Assembly: GCA_964611645.1 (NCBI GenBank)
Contig: CAZTAO010000029.1
Location: 1 to 55,897, forward strand
Reading direction: 5' to 3'
Length of the DNA: 55,897 nt
Source of the DNA: CAZTAO01 sp964611645
Lineage (GTDB): Bacteria; Armatimonadota; UBA5829
Of this stretch, positions 15,805 to 23,698 are shown piece by piece; positions within the stretch are counted from its first letter, which is position 1, and the number at the start of each line of letters is the position of its first letter. A program made the position numbers and the translations under genes. The notes beneath the pieces are model-generated. The model had not been told where the DNA came from and did not search any database. It saw only the letters and a program-made list of their open reading frames with translations.

Positions 15805-17421
15805 CTATGGATCAGCGATTTCCACTGTTAGTTCGATCAAGTTGAGTCGGTTAGAGCCTATGCCCTTGGTAAGCGCGGCGCCGAAGTCGGCGAGGTCGTT
15901 CACGACGGTCGACGGGAAACCGTAGGCTTTGGCGAGAGTCTGGAAGTCGGGGTTGATAAGGTCGGAGCCGAAGCGACGGCCGCCGAAGTTGCGGTCCTGG
16001 TTGGCCCGGATGGCCCCGTAGGCTTTGTTGTTGCACAAGACTATTGTGATGGGGATGTTGTCCTGGACTCCCACTGCAAGTTCTGTGGCTGTAAACTGGA
16101 AGCCGCCATCGCCGATCACGCACACAACCGGCTTGTCTGGGCATGCGACCTTTGCTCCAAACGCTTGAGGCAACGCGCCGCCAAGCCCGCCGTAGCCCAT
16201 GGGGTAAAAGAACGTGCGCGGCTCATGCACCGGCAGGCACCGGTATGCCCAGTAGCCCAAGTTGCAGCGGTCGCAGGAGAGAATGCCGTTTTCCGGCACT
16301 GATTTGCGGAGTATATCCAAAGCGACCATTCCCGAGGGCTGGCCCTCCCAGCGCTTGGCTATCCTGTCAGCCTCAGCCGCCTTGCCCTTGGCAACCCAAT
16401 CGCCGTTGTCTTTCCTTGTCTTCGGCAGGCCGTTCAAAATGGCTTGCAGGGCGGCCTTGGCGTCGGCGGTTATGCCCAAGTGCGGCTGATATGAGCGGCC
16501 CAGTTCCTCCGGGTCGATGTCTATGTGTATAAGTTTTCCGCCAAATCCTGTTTTCCAGTCGGCGGTGTTTTCCTGCTTGAACATAGTTCCAACGGCCAGC
16601 ACGACATCGGCTGATTCGACGTAGTCGGAAACAGCCGTAACCATCGCGCCGTCCGGCATTACCGAGCGGGGATGGTCCGACGGGAGCACTCCGCGAGCGA
16701 GAGTGGTGGTGACTACCGCAGCGTCGATTCGCTCGGCAAGTTCCGCAACCTCAGCCTCCGCGCCGCTGATGACCACGCCGGTGCCCGCTATAATCACAGG
16801 CTTCTTTGCATCCGCCAATAGCGCGACTGCCTGATCGATGAGCTTGGAATCTGCCTGTTTGCGGACTCCGGCCTTTGGCGGAGTTATGTCGAACTCGCCG
16901 GTTGCGCCCAGGACATCGCAAGGTATCTCAAGAAATGCGCCGCCTGGCCTGCCGAAGCTCAACTCATGCATAAGTTCGTTAATGATTTCGGGTATTTTCT
17001 GAACATTCATAGCTCGGCGAGCCATTCTGGTTACAGGCCGCATTATGTCGATCGCCTCGCAGCAGTCGTGCAGGCCACCCTTGCTCTTGCCGACCATATC
17101 CGTGCGAACTGTAGAGGCAATGGCCAGCACCGGAGAGATGTCGGTGGTAGCTCCGCCCATTGCGCAGGCCAGGTTGGCGACCGCAGGGCCGCTGGTTACC
17201 AACACTATGCCCGGCTTGCCCGATGCGCGGGCGTAGCCGTCCGCCATAAAGGCCAATCCCTGCTCGTGCCTGCCCAGGATGTGCCTGATGCTTGTTCCCT
17301 TAGCTAGGGCGTCATACACTGCGAGGTTGTGGCCGCCGGGTATGCCGAATGCTACCTCAACTCCCCACGCCTCCAGCGTCGCAATCACGGCCTCTCCGCC
17401 GGTCATTTTCTTCACTGCCAT
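15805..17421 (-). CDS. Thiamine-diphosphate-dependent enzyme, acetolactate synthase/decarboxylase family
   Basis: 538 residues with the three-domain layout of the AHAS/benzoylformate decarboxylase family. The N-terminal Pyr domain (about 1-175) has the cofactor-activating Glu53 in RHEQGLAFMADGYAR. A central domain (190-325) follows. The C-terminal PP domain has the ThDP/Mg motif GDG (437-439) followed 24 residues later by NN (464-465). The reaction (2-oxo acid decarboxylation or acyl transfer) cannot be fixed from sequence. It is not near an ilvN-type regulatory subunit or branched-chain genes, so a catabolic role is more likely than isoleucine/valine synthesis. AGGGAGC lies before the ATG. 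Cytoplasmic, in the left-arm operon. Confidence 0.85.
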   Translation of the reverse strand: MAVKKMTGGEAVIATLEAWGVEVAFGIPGGHNLAVYDALAKGTSIRHILGRHEQGLAFMADGYARASGKPGIVLVTSGPAVANLACAMGGATTDISPVLAIASTVRTDMVGKSKGGLHDCCEAIDIMRPVTRMARRAMNVQKIPEIINELMHELSFGRPGGAFLEIPCDVLGATGEFDITPPKAGVRKQADSKLIDQAVALLADAKKPVIIAGTGVVISGAEAEVAELAERIDAAVVTTTLARGVLPSDHPRSVMPDGAMVTAVSDYVESADVVLAVGTMFKQENTADWKTGFGGKLIHIDIDPEELGRSYQPHLGITADAKAALQAILNGLPKTRKDNGDWVAKGKAAEADRIAKRWEGQPSGMVALDILRKSVPENGILSCDRCNLGYWAYRCLPVHEPRTFFYPMGYGGLGGALPQAFGAKVACPDKPVVCVIGDGGFQFTATELAVGVQDNIPITIVLCNNKAYGAIRANQDRNFGGRRFGSDLINPDFQTLAKAYGFPSTVVNDLADFGAALTKGIGSNRLNLIELTVEIADP

Positions 17422-17454
17422 TTCTGCTCCCTATTCTGACTCATGTCGCGCAAT

Positions 17455-17528
17455 CACGTCACCCTGAACTCGTTTCAGGGTCTGTTCACGCTCAGAAACA
17501 GATGCTGAAACAAGTTCAGCATGACGTG
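17455..17528. repeat. REP-like composite palindrome (CCCTGAA family), locus 1
   Basis: Outer arms CACGTCA/TGACGTG (17455-17461 with 17522-17528) enclose two hairpins: CCCTGAA...TTTCAGGG (17462-17480) and GCTGAA...TTCAGC (17504-17520). A related set lies at 20918-21014. Both are intergenic inside the left-arm operon. Confidence 0.65.
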
Positions 17529-17530
17529 TG

Positions 17531-18601
17531 TCACGCCTCGTAATTCGCGTATTTGTCCAACAGGCTCACGTAATAATCGTAGGCTTCGGGGGCTATGTCT
17601 TCTCCTATGGAGGCCTGGCCTATTATCAGGCCGCCTTCTCTGCCCAGTTCGATCAGAGGCCGGACCATAGCCTCTATTTCCTTCTTGCCGCCCCTTGGCA
17701 GTATTACGGTGTTGCAGACGCCGCCGAAGAAGATGATCTTCTTTCCGTACTTCTCCCGCAGCTTCACCAAATCCAGCCCCACCCTCGGCTCCAATGGGTT
17801 GAAGCCGGAGAAGCCCGCAGCCAAAAGGCCGTCGAGGAGCGGAGCGATGTTGCCGTCGCTGTGGAAGAAGACTCTGCTGCAGCCGGCGGCCTTGAGGGTG
17901 TCGATCATCTTGGAATACAGAGGAAGCAGATACTCGTCCCACATAGCAGGCGAGAACATCGGGGCCTTGCTGCTGGCGCAGTCGTCGTAGACCCACATCC
18001 CGGTTGACCACGAATCAGTGCGGCGCAGTTCCTCCAGCGCAACCTGGGTGAGGTAATCCCCCACTCTGCTGAAGAGCTCGCGGCAGAAGCCCTCGTCCAT
18101 CGCCATGTCCATCAGAAGCTTGTCTTCCCGCCGCATGTACTGGCTGCGGTTGTAGATGCCGCCGACCTTGCTGAAAGCCAGCCGACCCGCCGCACGCTCC
18201 GCCGCAACCCTTTCCACGTACTTGCCGTACCGCCGTTCGTCATCCACCGGCTCGAAGACGAGTCTGTCCAGGTTGGAGGTATCGTCCAGCGGGGCGCTGG
18301 TGACCTCCATGAAGCTGATGTTGTCGCCGCGATGCTTGTAGATTCTGCCCCAGGTGTCCCGGAATATCTCGTACTCGCCGTCACGCCCGATCGCGCGGCT
18401 CTCGGAGAAGAACGGCCCCTCGTCGCACATAGTCTGCACGATGTCCATGCCGTAGTAGTCGAGAGGGTTGGCATCCGGCAGGCCTTTCCACTTCCGCCAC
18501 CGCTGCGTGAAGTCCCCGAATATATCGAGGCTGTCCCAGCGGGGGAGGCGGTCCGGGGTTCGGAACTCTATTGCGGCCATTACTCGTTGCGTTGATGTCA
18601 C
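17531..18601 (-). CDS. Uroporphyrinogen decarboxylase (URO-D) superfamily protein, methyltransferase-like
   Basis: 356 residues of a URO-D-fold barrel. Recognisable stretches are DYYGMDIVQTM, the HSDGNIAPLLDGLLAAGFSG strand-loop (His as metal or substrate ligand), NPLEPRVGLDLVKL and a GGVCNT loop in place of the usual GG-I-D. The URO-D superfamily includes haem enzymes and corrinoid-dependent methyltransferases. No other haem genes are near, so the methyltransferase-like branch is favoured. GTG start at 18601, overlapping the stop of the upstream URO-D gene by 4 bases (GTGA), so the two are translationally coupled and may work as a pair. Cytoplasmic. Confidence 0.78.
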   Translation of the reverse strand: MTSTQRVMAAIEFRTPDRLPRWDSLDIFGDFTQRWRKWKGLPDANPLDYYGMDIVQTMCDEGPFFSESRAIGRDGEYEIFRDTWGRIYKHRGDNISFMEVTSAPLDDTSNLDRLVFEPVDDERRYGKYVERVAAERAAGRLAFSKVGGIYNRSQYMRREDKLLMDMAMDEGFCRELFSRVGDYLTQVALEELRRTDSWSTGMWVYDDCASSKAPMFSPAMWDEYLLPLYSKMIDTLKAAGCSRVFFHSDGNIAPLLDGLLAAGFSGFNPLEPRVGLDLVKLREKYGKKIIFFGGVCNTVILPRGGKKEIEAMVRPLIELGREGGLIIGQASIGEDIAPEAYDYYVSLLDKYANYEA

Positions 18602-19614
18602 TGGTTTGCTCCAGTCTTCTCTACGTAATACGGTTCACAAAGGGCGGCGAAGTTGGCGTCGGGGGTGTCCGGCGGGATCTCGCAGCCCGGTGAGAACACA
18701 TACGGCGCGCCCGACTCGGCAATCGCTTCTTTGAACGCCTGCCTGATGTGGTCCGGCGTCGATCTCATCACTACCGCCACGGGGTCTACGTTCCCGCACA
18801 GGCACACATCCGGCCCCAAGGCTTTCCTGGCGTCAGACATACTGACCATCCAGTCTATGTCCACCATATCCGCCCCGGCTTCGCCAACGCGCCCAAGTAT
18901 AGGGTTGATGTCTCCGCAGATATGGAGCTTGCTGAAAGCGCCCTTCGCCCTGATACGCTTGATCAATTCCTGCTCGAACGGCAGGATGTGCTCGACGTAC
19001 GCTTCCGGACGAACCAGGGAAGCCGCAGCATCGCCAATGCCAATCACGTCCGCTCCGGCCTCTATCTGGGCTTCGGCGAACGCCGCTTCACCCTCAAGAA
19101 TGGACTCCATCAGTTCCTTGACCAGGTCCGGGTCTGCCATCAGGTCAACGAGAGTATCTTCCATCCCGTGGAAAGTGACCGCCTGGGCGAAGCATCCTTC
19201 CACCCACCCCAGCACCGCGGTATCCGGCGACTTCTCTTTGAAGAGCTTGATAGCCTCCAACCGATCCCGCATCATCGGGCCATCCCACGGGCTGGGCCAC
19301 TTCACACCAGATATGTCTGACCTATCTCGCACCAGCACCCCGACCGGGTGCGGCACTGTCTCATCAGGCCAGACCAAGGGCAGGCCGCAGTCCGAAGCCT
19401 CCCTGTAGGCATAGCCTATGGTGTTGAAGCAGTCGTGCGGCCAGCGCTCGAACATCGCCAACTGGGCGTCCACCATCACCCGGTGGTCCCGGTTGTACTC
19501 TTTGAAACTTACCCCGTACCGGCGGGAACAGAACTGCTTTATCAGCAGCATGTTCGGGATCCTGTCCACGCTCTCGCCGCGAATCCCCGCAGCCAACCGT
19601 TCCCTGCTCGTCAT
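18598..19614 (-). CDS. URO-D superfamily protein, corrinoid methyltransferase (MtaA/MtbA)-like
   Basis: 338 residues. A His-x-Cys pair (KLHICGDINPIL) and a later Cys (FSPGCEIPPDTP) give the H-x-C-(n)-C zinc site that defines MtaA/MtbA/CmuA-type methylcobamide transferases within the URO-D family. The preceding repeats LCGNVDPVAVV and VDIDWMVSMSDAR fit the barrel. Methyl transfer from a methylated substrate to a thiol or cobamide is therefore plausible, but no corrinoid protein gene was found in the window. It overlaps the second URO-D gene downstream. ATG start with a weak ribosome site (GTAGGT). Confidence 0.8.
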   Translation of the reverse strand: MTSRERLAAGIRGESVDRIPNMLLIKQFCSRRYGVSFKEYNRDHRVMVDAQLAMFERWPHDCFNTIGYAYREASDCGLPLVWPDETVPHPVGVLVRDRSDISGVKWPSPWDGPMMRDRLEAIKLFKEKSPDTAVLGWVEGCFAQAVTFHGMEDTLVDLMADPDLVKELMESILEGEAAFAEAQIEAGADVIGIGDAAASLVRPEAYVEHILPFEQELIKRIRAKGAFSKLHICGDINPILGRVGEAGADMVDIDWMVSMSDARKALGPDVCLCGNVDPVAVVMRSTPDHIRQAFKEAIAESGAPYVFSPGCEIPPDTPDANFAALCEPYYVEKTGANQ

Positions 19615-19625
19615 TACCGGTAGAC

Positions 19626-20840
19626 CTACTTCAGGCTCTTGGTGTCTATTACTGCCAACTCGATGTCTTCTTTGTTGATGGAGTAGACCATCAGCAGGTT
19701 GTCGCCGTCGGCGTAGCAGTTGGGATAGTGGAAACCGTCTTCCTTGTGCCTGCCCTGGATGCGGCGGGTGGTGTCACCTTCCACGATCACATACTGCTTG
19801 TCGAACACGTAGCCGTCCTCGCTGACTGCCAGCAGCATATGCCTGCGGTCCAGCGGTATGTCGTAGTTATTGCCCGCGATGTAGAAGCGGCCGTCCGTCA
19901 TTCTGCCGGCGAATGCTCGGGAGAACGTGTTGGGGAAGTCGGTGCGGATCAGTTCGCTCCAGGTCTCTCCACCATCGTCGCTCCAGGTAAGACCAAGCCT
20001 GCAAGACCAGCTTCCGTCTCGCTGATACATAAAGATGCGGCCGTCGTCCGTCTGATACCATGTTCCCTGCTCAGGTTCCACCCCATCGCTGGACTTGCGG
20101 ATGTGCTTCACTCTCGGCGGCCCTGCGAGCTTGGAGTCGTCGTCCCATATAAGGACCATGGCGTGGTGGTCCACCATGTCGAACCCGCAGCACATCCACT
20201 TGCCTTCCTGGGTCTTCCTCGGGCCTTCAAAGAGGTAGACGTTGGGGCAGACGTCCGGGTTGTGCTCCCAGGTCTTCATATCCTTAGTGAAATGAACGTC
20301 CAGCGTGATGGGCTGTTCCTTGAGGGTCATCATGCCGGGCGATGAGACGTCTCTTCCGAAATCCTTGGCCACGCCGACGAAGCTGTAGAGGGTGTCGGCA
20401 GTTGCGCACAGGCCGGCGTTGTTGCGCACGAGCCTTGATTCCACAGGCGTCGCCGCAACCACGTCCGGCTTGGACCACGTCACGCAGTCGTCGGAGTAAG
20501 CGATGTGAGCTTCCTGGCCAACATAGTCCTCATGAAGGAACCCATTGGACCACGACACAACGAACTTATCCCCGAACTTGGTAACTGCCTGGTGGTGGCT
20601 GTAGGCCCAACTCTGTGCGTTGCCGAGGTAGACCTTGGACTTATTCGATTCAGCCATCGGGAAATTGCCCCATCCCTCGGGAATGATGGGATGCCAGTCT
20701 GTCAGAGTCTCGTACCCGGACATATGCGCTGCAACGCGGACCTTGTAGTCCAGCATTCTGTTGGTGAGAGCGGGGTCAACTACCCTCGCAATTCTCTGTG
20801 TGTCCACCGGTATAACTTTCGGTTTCTGATTACTCGTCAT
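19626..20840 (-). CDS. Cytoplasmic sialidase-superfamily (BNR propeller) protein
   Basis: 404 residues without a signal peptide and without the ConA-like domain of the larger paralogs. Propeller features are an Asp box WSDDGGETWS, a weak box SDDCVTWS, and strand motifs RPxKT-like EGPRKTQEGKWMCCG and a C-terminal GRHKEDGFHYPNCYADGDNLLMVYS block. The last resembles the active-site end of many BNR-type exo-sialidase-like proteins. A five- or six-bladed propeller glycosidase acting on an imported oligosaccharide is inferred. GAGGGG precedes the ATG. It is followed 11 bases later by the URO-D gene, so it belongs to the cytoplasmic enzyme block of the left arm. Confidence 0.78.
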   Translation of the reverse strand: MTSNQKPKVIPVDTQRIARVVDPALTNRMLDYKVRVAAHMSGYETLTDWHPIIPEGWGNFPMAESNKSKVYLGNAQSWAYSHHQAVTKFGDKFVVSWSNGFLHEDYVGQEAHIAYSDDCVTWSKPDVVAATPVESRLVRNNAGLCATADTLYSFVGVAKDFGRDVSSPGMMTLKEQPITLDVHFTKDMKTWEHNPDVCPNVYLFEGPRKTQEGKWMCCGFDMVDHHAMVLIWDDDSKLAGPPRVKHIRKSSDGVEPEQGTWYQTDDGRIFMYQRDGSWSCRLGLTWSDDGGETWSELIRTDFPNTFSRAFAGRMTDGRFYIAGNNYDIPLDRRHMLLAVSEDGYVFDKQYVIVEGDTTRRIQGRHKEDGFHYPNCYADGDNLLMVYSINKEDIELAVIDTKSLK

Positions 20841-20917
20841 CTTTCCCCTCTTCCTATACTTCGTCCCGGTAATGTATTCCGAATTAGTCCAGGTGGTTCA
20901 CGCAAAGCAAATTACCC

Positions 20918-21014
20918 ACGTCATGCTGACCCTGAATCAAGTTCAGCCGCTGGCGCGTCTCGACGAGCATCTCTTCCCCATCGAGAGGAGACCCTGAAAC
21001 AAGTTCAGGGTGAC
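20918..21014. repeat. REP-like composite palindrome (CCCTGAA family), locus 2
   Basis: CCCTGAA-ACAAG-TTCAGGG (20992-21010) is a 7-bp stem hairpin. A partial copy (CCTGAATCAAGTTCAG, 20930-20946) and a GCTGAC element precede it, and a CGTCTCGACGAG.../CATCGAGAGGAG pair lies between. The same family occurs at 17455-17528. It fills the space between the MFS and BNR genes with no promoter seen. Confidence 0.6.
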
Positions 21015-21027
21015 GCCTGCAAGCGAC

Positions 21028-22539
21028 TTAGCGTGAATCACCTGGTTGTTGCGCGTCTAGTTTGGCTTGCTGCTTGTTACCTTTCTTGAATGCGTACCAG
21101 TACAGGAATCCAGTGATCACTTTCAGACCACCGCAGACAGCAAATACAGGCCATGCGGGCTTCTGCTCAAGCCAGAGGCCGATATTGGGCGCGAACTGCG
21201 ATATAGATGAGTACCCCGGCTGGGGCAGGTTCATAGCGTCCAGTATCGGACCCACGGACGGCAGCATAGCCGGAATGAACCCCGGCTCAAATGGCGCCAT
21301 CGGCATCTTGTCTAGAAGGTAACCCACTGTAGGCATCGATATTGCCGCAACACCATATAGTATCATCAACCTCGCGCCGCTGAATGCTCCAATGAACTGA
21401 GTCGGCACGATAGCATAGTGAGCGAGCGGAACCGTATACCCTTCGATAGTGTTGGTTATCTGGACCATCAGGAAGAACGCCAGGAACACTATAGGCCCGC
21501 CGGCCAGAACAACTCCCATAAGGGCTATCGCTACCGCAGTGTCCGCAACAAAGAGCACAGGCCCGGAACCATAGCGGTCGACCGTCATACCGATCAACCC
21601 GGTCCCCAAGAGCCCACCCAGGTAGATGAGCGATGTGGTGTAGCCCGCGTACTCTACTCCCAAGTTAAGCTGCCGCAGCCCCACCGCCATCACAAAGGCA
21701 GCCGCGCCGTCACCAAGACCTCTCAGAATATTAGGCGGCGCCAGAAGACGAAACTCGCGCAGCTTGACCACGGTAAGGACCGGGCCAAACAGTGCAAGAG
21801 AAGCTGCTTTGGCGCTGTCGACGATGCTGCGCCTACCTTCTGAACGCCAGGAGGGCCACGGCGATGCACACTCCTCTTTCTCCTCAATGCAGAGGTGCGG
21901 CACTTCCTTTACATGCTTCACAGCCCAGGCGGCGGCCACCAGCAGGATCACGCTGAGAACAAATGCCACGCTGAACCCGTAAGGATAACCGAGCCTGCCA
22001 AGGACCCAACTGTTTGCCAGCCCCAGCAGTATGCCTACCAGCCCGCCGGTTACGCCGATGAGAGCCGTGAACCGCCCCCGAATCTCATTGCTTATCGCGC
22101 GAACATACAGCGGCGCAAAGACCATACCGATGGTGGCCATTATCGCGCTTTCAACAATCTGCAACACGGCCATTGTCGGGAACATCACCGACGGCTCCCG
22201 GAACAGCGCCGGCCCTGCCGACATTGCCACGAGTACTACAGGATAAACTGCCATGGCCAGGGTAAGCCATGCGTTCGCAAGAACGCGGTTCTTAACCCGA
22301 TCGGCAAAACCCATCAAAAGGAACATCGAGACTATCGATGAAATCTGGCCGAAAAAGCCCAACATACCGATCTGCGTGGTGTTGAGCCCCGCCTTGACCT
22401 GGAATGTCTGCAACTCCGTGCCGGTGAACAACGGCAGGTCGGCGTTCTTGATAAGCATCGACAGTCCCAGGGACTTGACGTTGTTCTGTTCTGTTGGATG
22501 CTTAGTTAGCCTGGACAGCCAGCCGGTAAACTTGAACAC
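21028..22539 (-). CDS. MFS transporter, first gene of the left-arm operon
   Basis: 503 residues from the GTG at 22539, which has GGGAGGA just upstream; a TTG further up would place that ribosome site inside the gene. About twelve hydrophobic helices are seen, with a charged central loop (VKHVKEVPHLCIEEKEECA) and a long final extramembrane loop (DKMPMAPFEPGFIPAMLP). The motif region GFADRVKNRVLANAW between helices 2 and 3 fits the MFS loop. It probably imports a sugar or sugar acid into the cytoplasm for the downstream enzymes. It has the best-defined promoter and operator in the window (22624-22672) and is divergent from the GntR gene. Confidence 0.85.
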   Translation of the reverse strand: MFKFTGWLSRLTKHPTEQNNVKSLGLSMLIKNADLPLFTGTELQTFQVKAGLNTTQIGMLGFFGQISSIVSMFLLMGFADRVKNRVLANAWLTLAMAVYPVVLVAMSAGPALFREPSVMFPTMAVLQIVESAIMATIGMVFAPLYVRAISNEIRGRFTALIGVTGGLVGILLGLANSWVLGRLGYPYGFSVAFVLSVILLVAAAWAVKHVKEVPHLCIEEKEECASPWPSWRSEGRRSIVDSAKAASLALFGPVLTVVKLREFRLLAPPNILRGLGDGAAAFVMAVGLRQLNLGVEYAGYTTSLIYLGGLLGTGLIGMTVDRYGSGPVLFVADTAVAIALMGVVLAGGPIVFLAFFLMVQITNTIEGYTVPLAHYAIVPTQFIGAFSGARLMILYGVAAISMPTVGYLLDKMPMAPFEPGFIPAMLPSVGPILDAMNLPQPGYSSISQFAPNIGLWLEQKPAWPVFAVCGGLKVITGFLYWYAFKKGNKQQAKLDAQQPGDSR

Positions 22540-22623
22540 GCTTCCTCCCAAAGGTCTAGAAACAGCTACAAAGTGGCCTATGAGGACTGAACCGCAGACG
22601 GGTCGTTGTCAACCAATGCAAAG

Positions 22624-22639
22624 TAGTGTCGACACTACA
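22624..22639. promoter_or_regulatory. Perfect 16-bp operator palindrome GTAGTGTCGACACTAC
   Basis: GTAGTGTCGACACTAC is a perfect inverted repeat. It begins 5 bases downstream of the minus-strand -10 box of the MFS operon, overlapping the expected start of transcription. The core GTCGAC fits the GntR-family form GT-M-K-AC. It also lies 163 bases upstream of the GntR coding start, so a bound regulator could affect only the left arm directly. The same core recurs at pseudopilins 1 and 2. Confidence 0.75.
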
Positions 22640-22644
22640 GTTTA

Positions 22645-22672
22645 TTATACGGATTCCATGCCGGATGTCAAG
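22645..22672 (-). promoter_or_regulatory. Promoter of the left-arm operon
   Basis: On the minus strand TTGACA (22672-22667), a 16-bp spacer and TATAAT (22650-22645): both hexamers match the sigma70 consensus exactly, so strong basal activity is expected unless repressed at the palindrome 22624-22639. The leader to the GTG at 22539 is about 100 bases. Confidence 0.8.
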
Positions 22673-22701
22673 CCGAGAAACAACACTTCGATGGGTCAGC
22701 C

Positions 22702-22730
22702 TTGACAAAGGCCCTCGACTACAGTAAACT
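22702..22730 (+). promoter_or_regulatory. Promoter of the GntR regulator gene
   Basis: TTGACA (22702-22707), a 17-bp spacer and TAAACT (22725-22730) lie about 70 bases before the TTG start at 22802. No GT-M-K-AC site is seen between this promoter and the gene, so direct autorepression is not obvious. Confidence 0.6.
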
Positions 22731-22801
22731 CAAATCTGGATTTTCTTGGGGTACGCTTGCCCCAAACAAATGCGCAAACAAGACCACTTGGGAGATAGCA
22801 A

Positions 22802-23500
22802 TTGGCTACTAGTGTAGGACGAACCAAAGCCGAGGAAGCCTACAGCATGCTGCGGAAGAAAGTCTGCAGCGGGGAACTCAGCCCAGGCGAGAGACTGACT
22901 GAGCAGAAAGTCGCCGAAATGCTGGATGTAGGCAGAGCCACAGCCAGAGAAGCTATGCTGCGCCTCGAATCCGAGGGATTCCTCAAGGGTCGTGGAGCGT
23001 ATGGCGGGAAGTATGTCAGGTTCTTCGAGGATCAGGACCCTGAGGAGATTCTCCAGCAGTATGAACTGCGAGAGTTTATCGAGGGCCTTGCCGCGAGACT
23101 TGCCGCCAAAAACATGACCGGCTATCAGATCGATGAACTGAAGCGTCTTGGTGATGACATCGCCACCGCATGGCACGCAGGAGACCGCGATCTCAGGCTC
23201 GATGCCGCCGGCAAATTCCACAGATACATTATAATGAACTGCGGAAACCCGCTTCTGATCTCTGTGTGGGAGTCCTACTATCTCACGCCGCTCACCCCGC
23301 GCCTCGCCGCCAGCGAAGAAGAACTCTGGGGCAGAATGAATGAGGCCGTCCCAAGGGAAACTGAGCACGTTCCCATCGTGGAAAGCATCAGTTCACACGA
23401 CCCGGATGCCGCCGAAGCCGCCACTCGTTCGCACGTGAGACGAATGACCGAAGCCATCCGCAGGTACATAAACGAAAAGAACCGAGAAACCGCCCTGTAG
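22802..23500 (+). CDS. GntR-family transcriptional regulator (FadR/FCD type)
   Basis: 232 residues. The N-terminal winged helix (about 8-70) has SGELSPGERLTEQKVAEMLDV-type helices, with the recognition region GRATAREAMLRLESEGF. The C-terminal FCD ligand domain (about 80-220) has the metal-ligand pattern Asp-AAGKF-His, then EHVPIVESI, then SHVRRM (one Asp, three His). FCD sensors usually bind small carboxylates or sugar acids. TTG start with GGGAG nine bases upstream; no ATG is better placed. It sits alone between two divergent arms. Operator-like sites of GntR form flank it at 22624 and 23648, making it the likely local regulator. Confidence 0.88.
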   Translation: MATSVGRTKAEEAYSMLRKKVCSGELSPGERLTEQKVAEMLDVGRATAREAMLRLESEGFLKGRGAYGGKYVRFFEDQDPEEILQQYELREFIEGLAARLAAKNMTGYQIDELKRLGDDIATAWHAGDRDLRLDAAGKFHRYIIMNCGNPLLISVWESYYLTPLTPRLAASEEELWGRMNEAVPRETEHVPIVESISSHDPDAAEAATRSHVRRMTEAIRRYINEKNRETAL

Positions 23501-23618
23501 GTGGTTGAGAAGCTCGGGAGTTGAGAAGTCGAGCGGCGGCGTGAGCCCGCATTCTCTGCTTCCAGCCCCCCAGTTCTCCACTCTCTGATCTCTGCCTCCA
23601 CTTGCTTCCAACAAAAGC

Positions 23619-23675
23619 TTGACACCTGCCTCTTTCCCCATTACACTTGTAGACATTGCAGCCATTATGTATACA
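23619..23675 (+). promoter_or_regulatory. Right-arm promoter with two GntR-type sites
   Basis: TTGACA (23619-23624), a 17-bp spacer and TACACT (23642-23647) are followed immediately by TGTAGACA (23648-23655) and, 12 bases later, TGTATACA (23668-23675). Both octamers fit GT-M-K-AC like the TGTCGACA sites, and they are centred 20 bp apart, about two helical turns. A dimer pair could bind on one face. This promoter lies 198 bases after the regulator gene and drives the gene at 23699. Confidence 0.7.
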
Positions 23676-23698
23676 TTGGCGGTCGGAGGTTTGAGACA

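Noticed and set aside
15805..17421. Biosynthetic acetolactate synthase (ilvB)
   Set aside because: There is no regulatory subunit or branched-chain neighbour, and it lies inside a catabolic operon with URO-D and M24 genes. Only the enzyme family is claimed.
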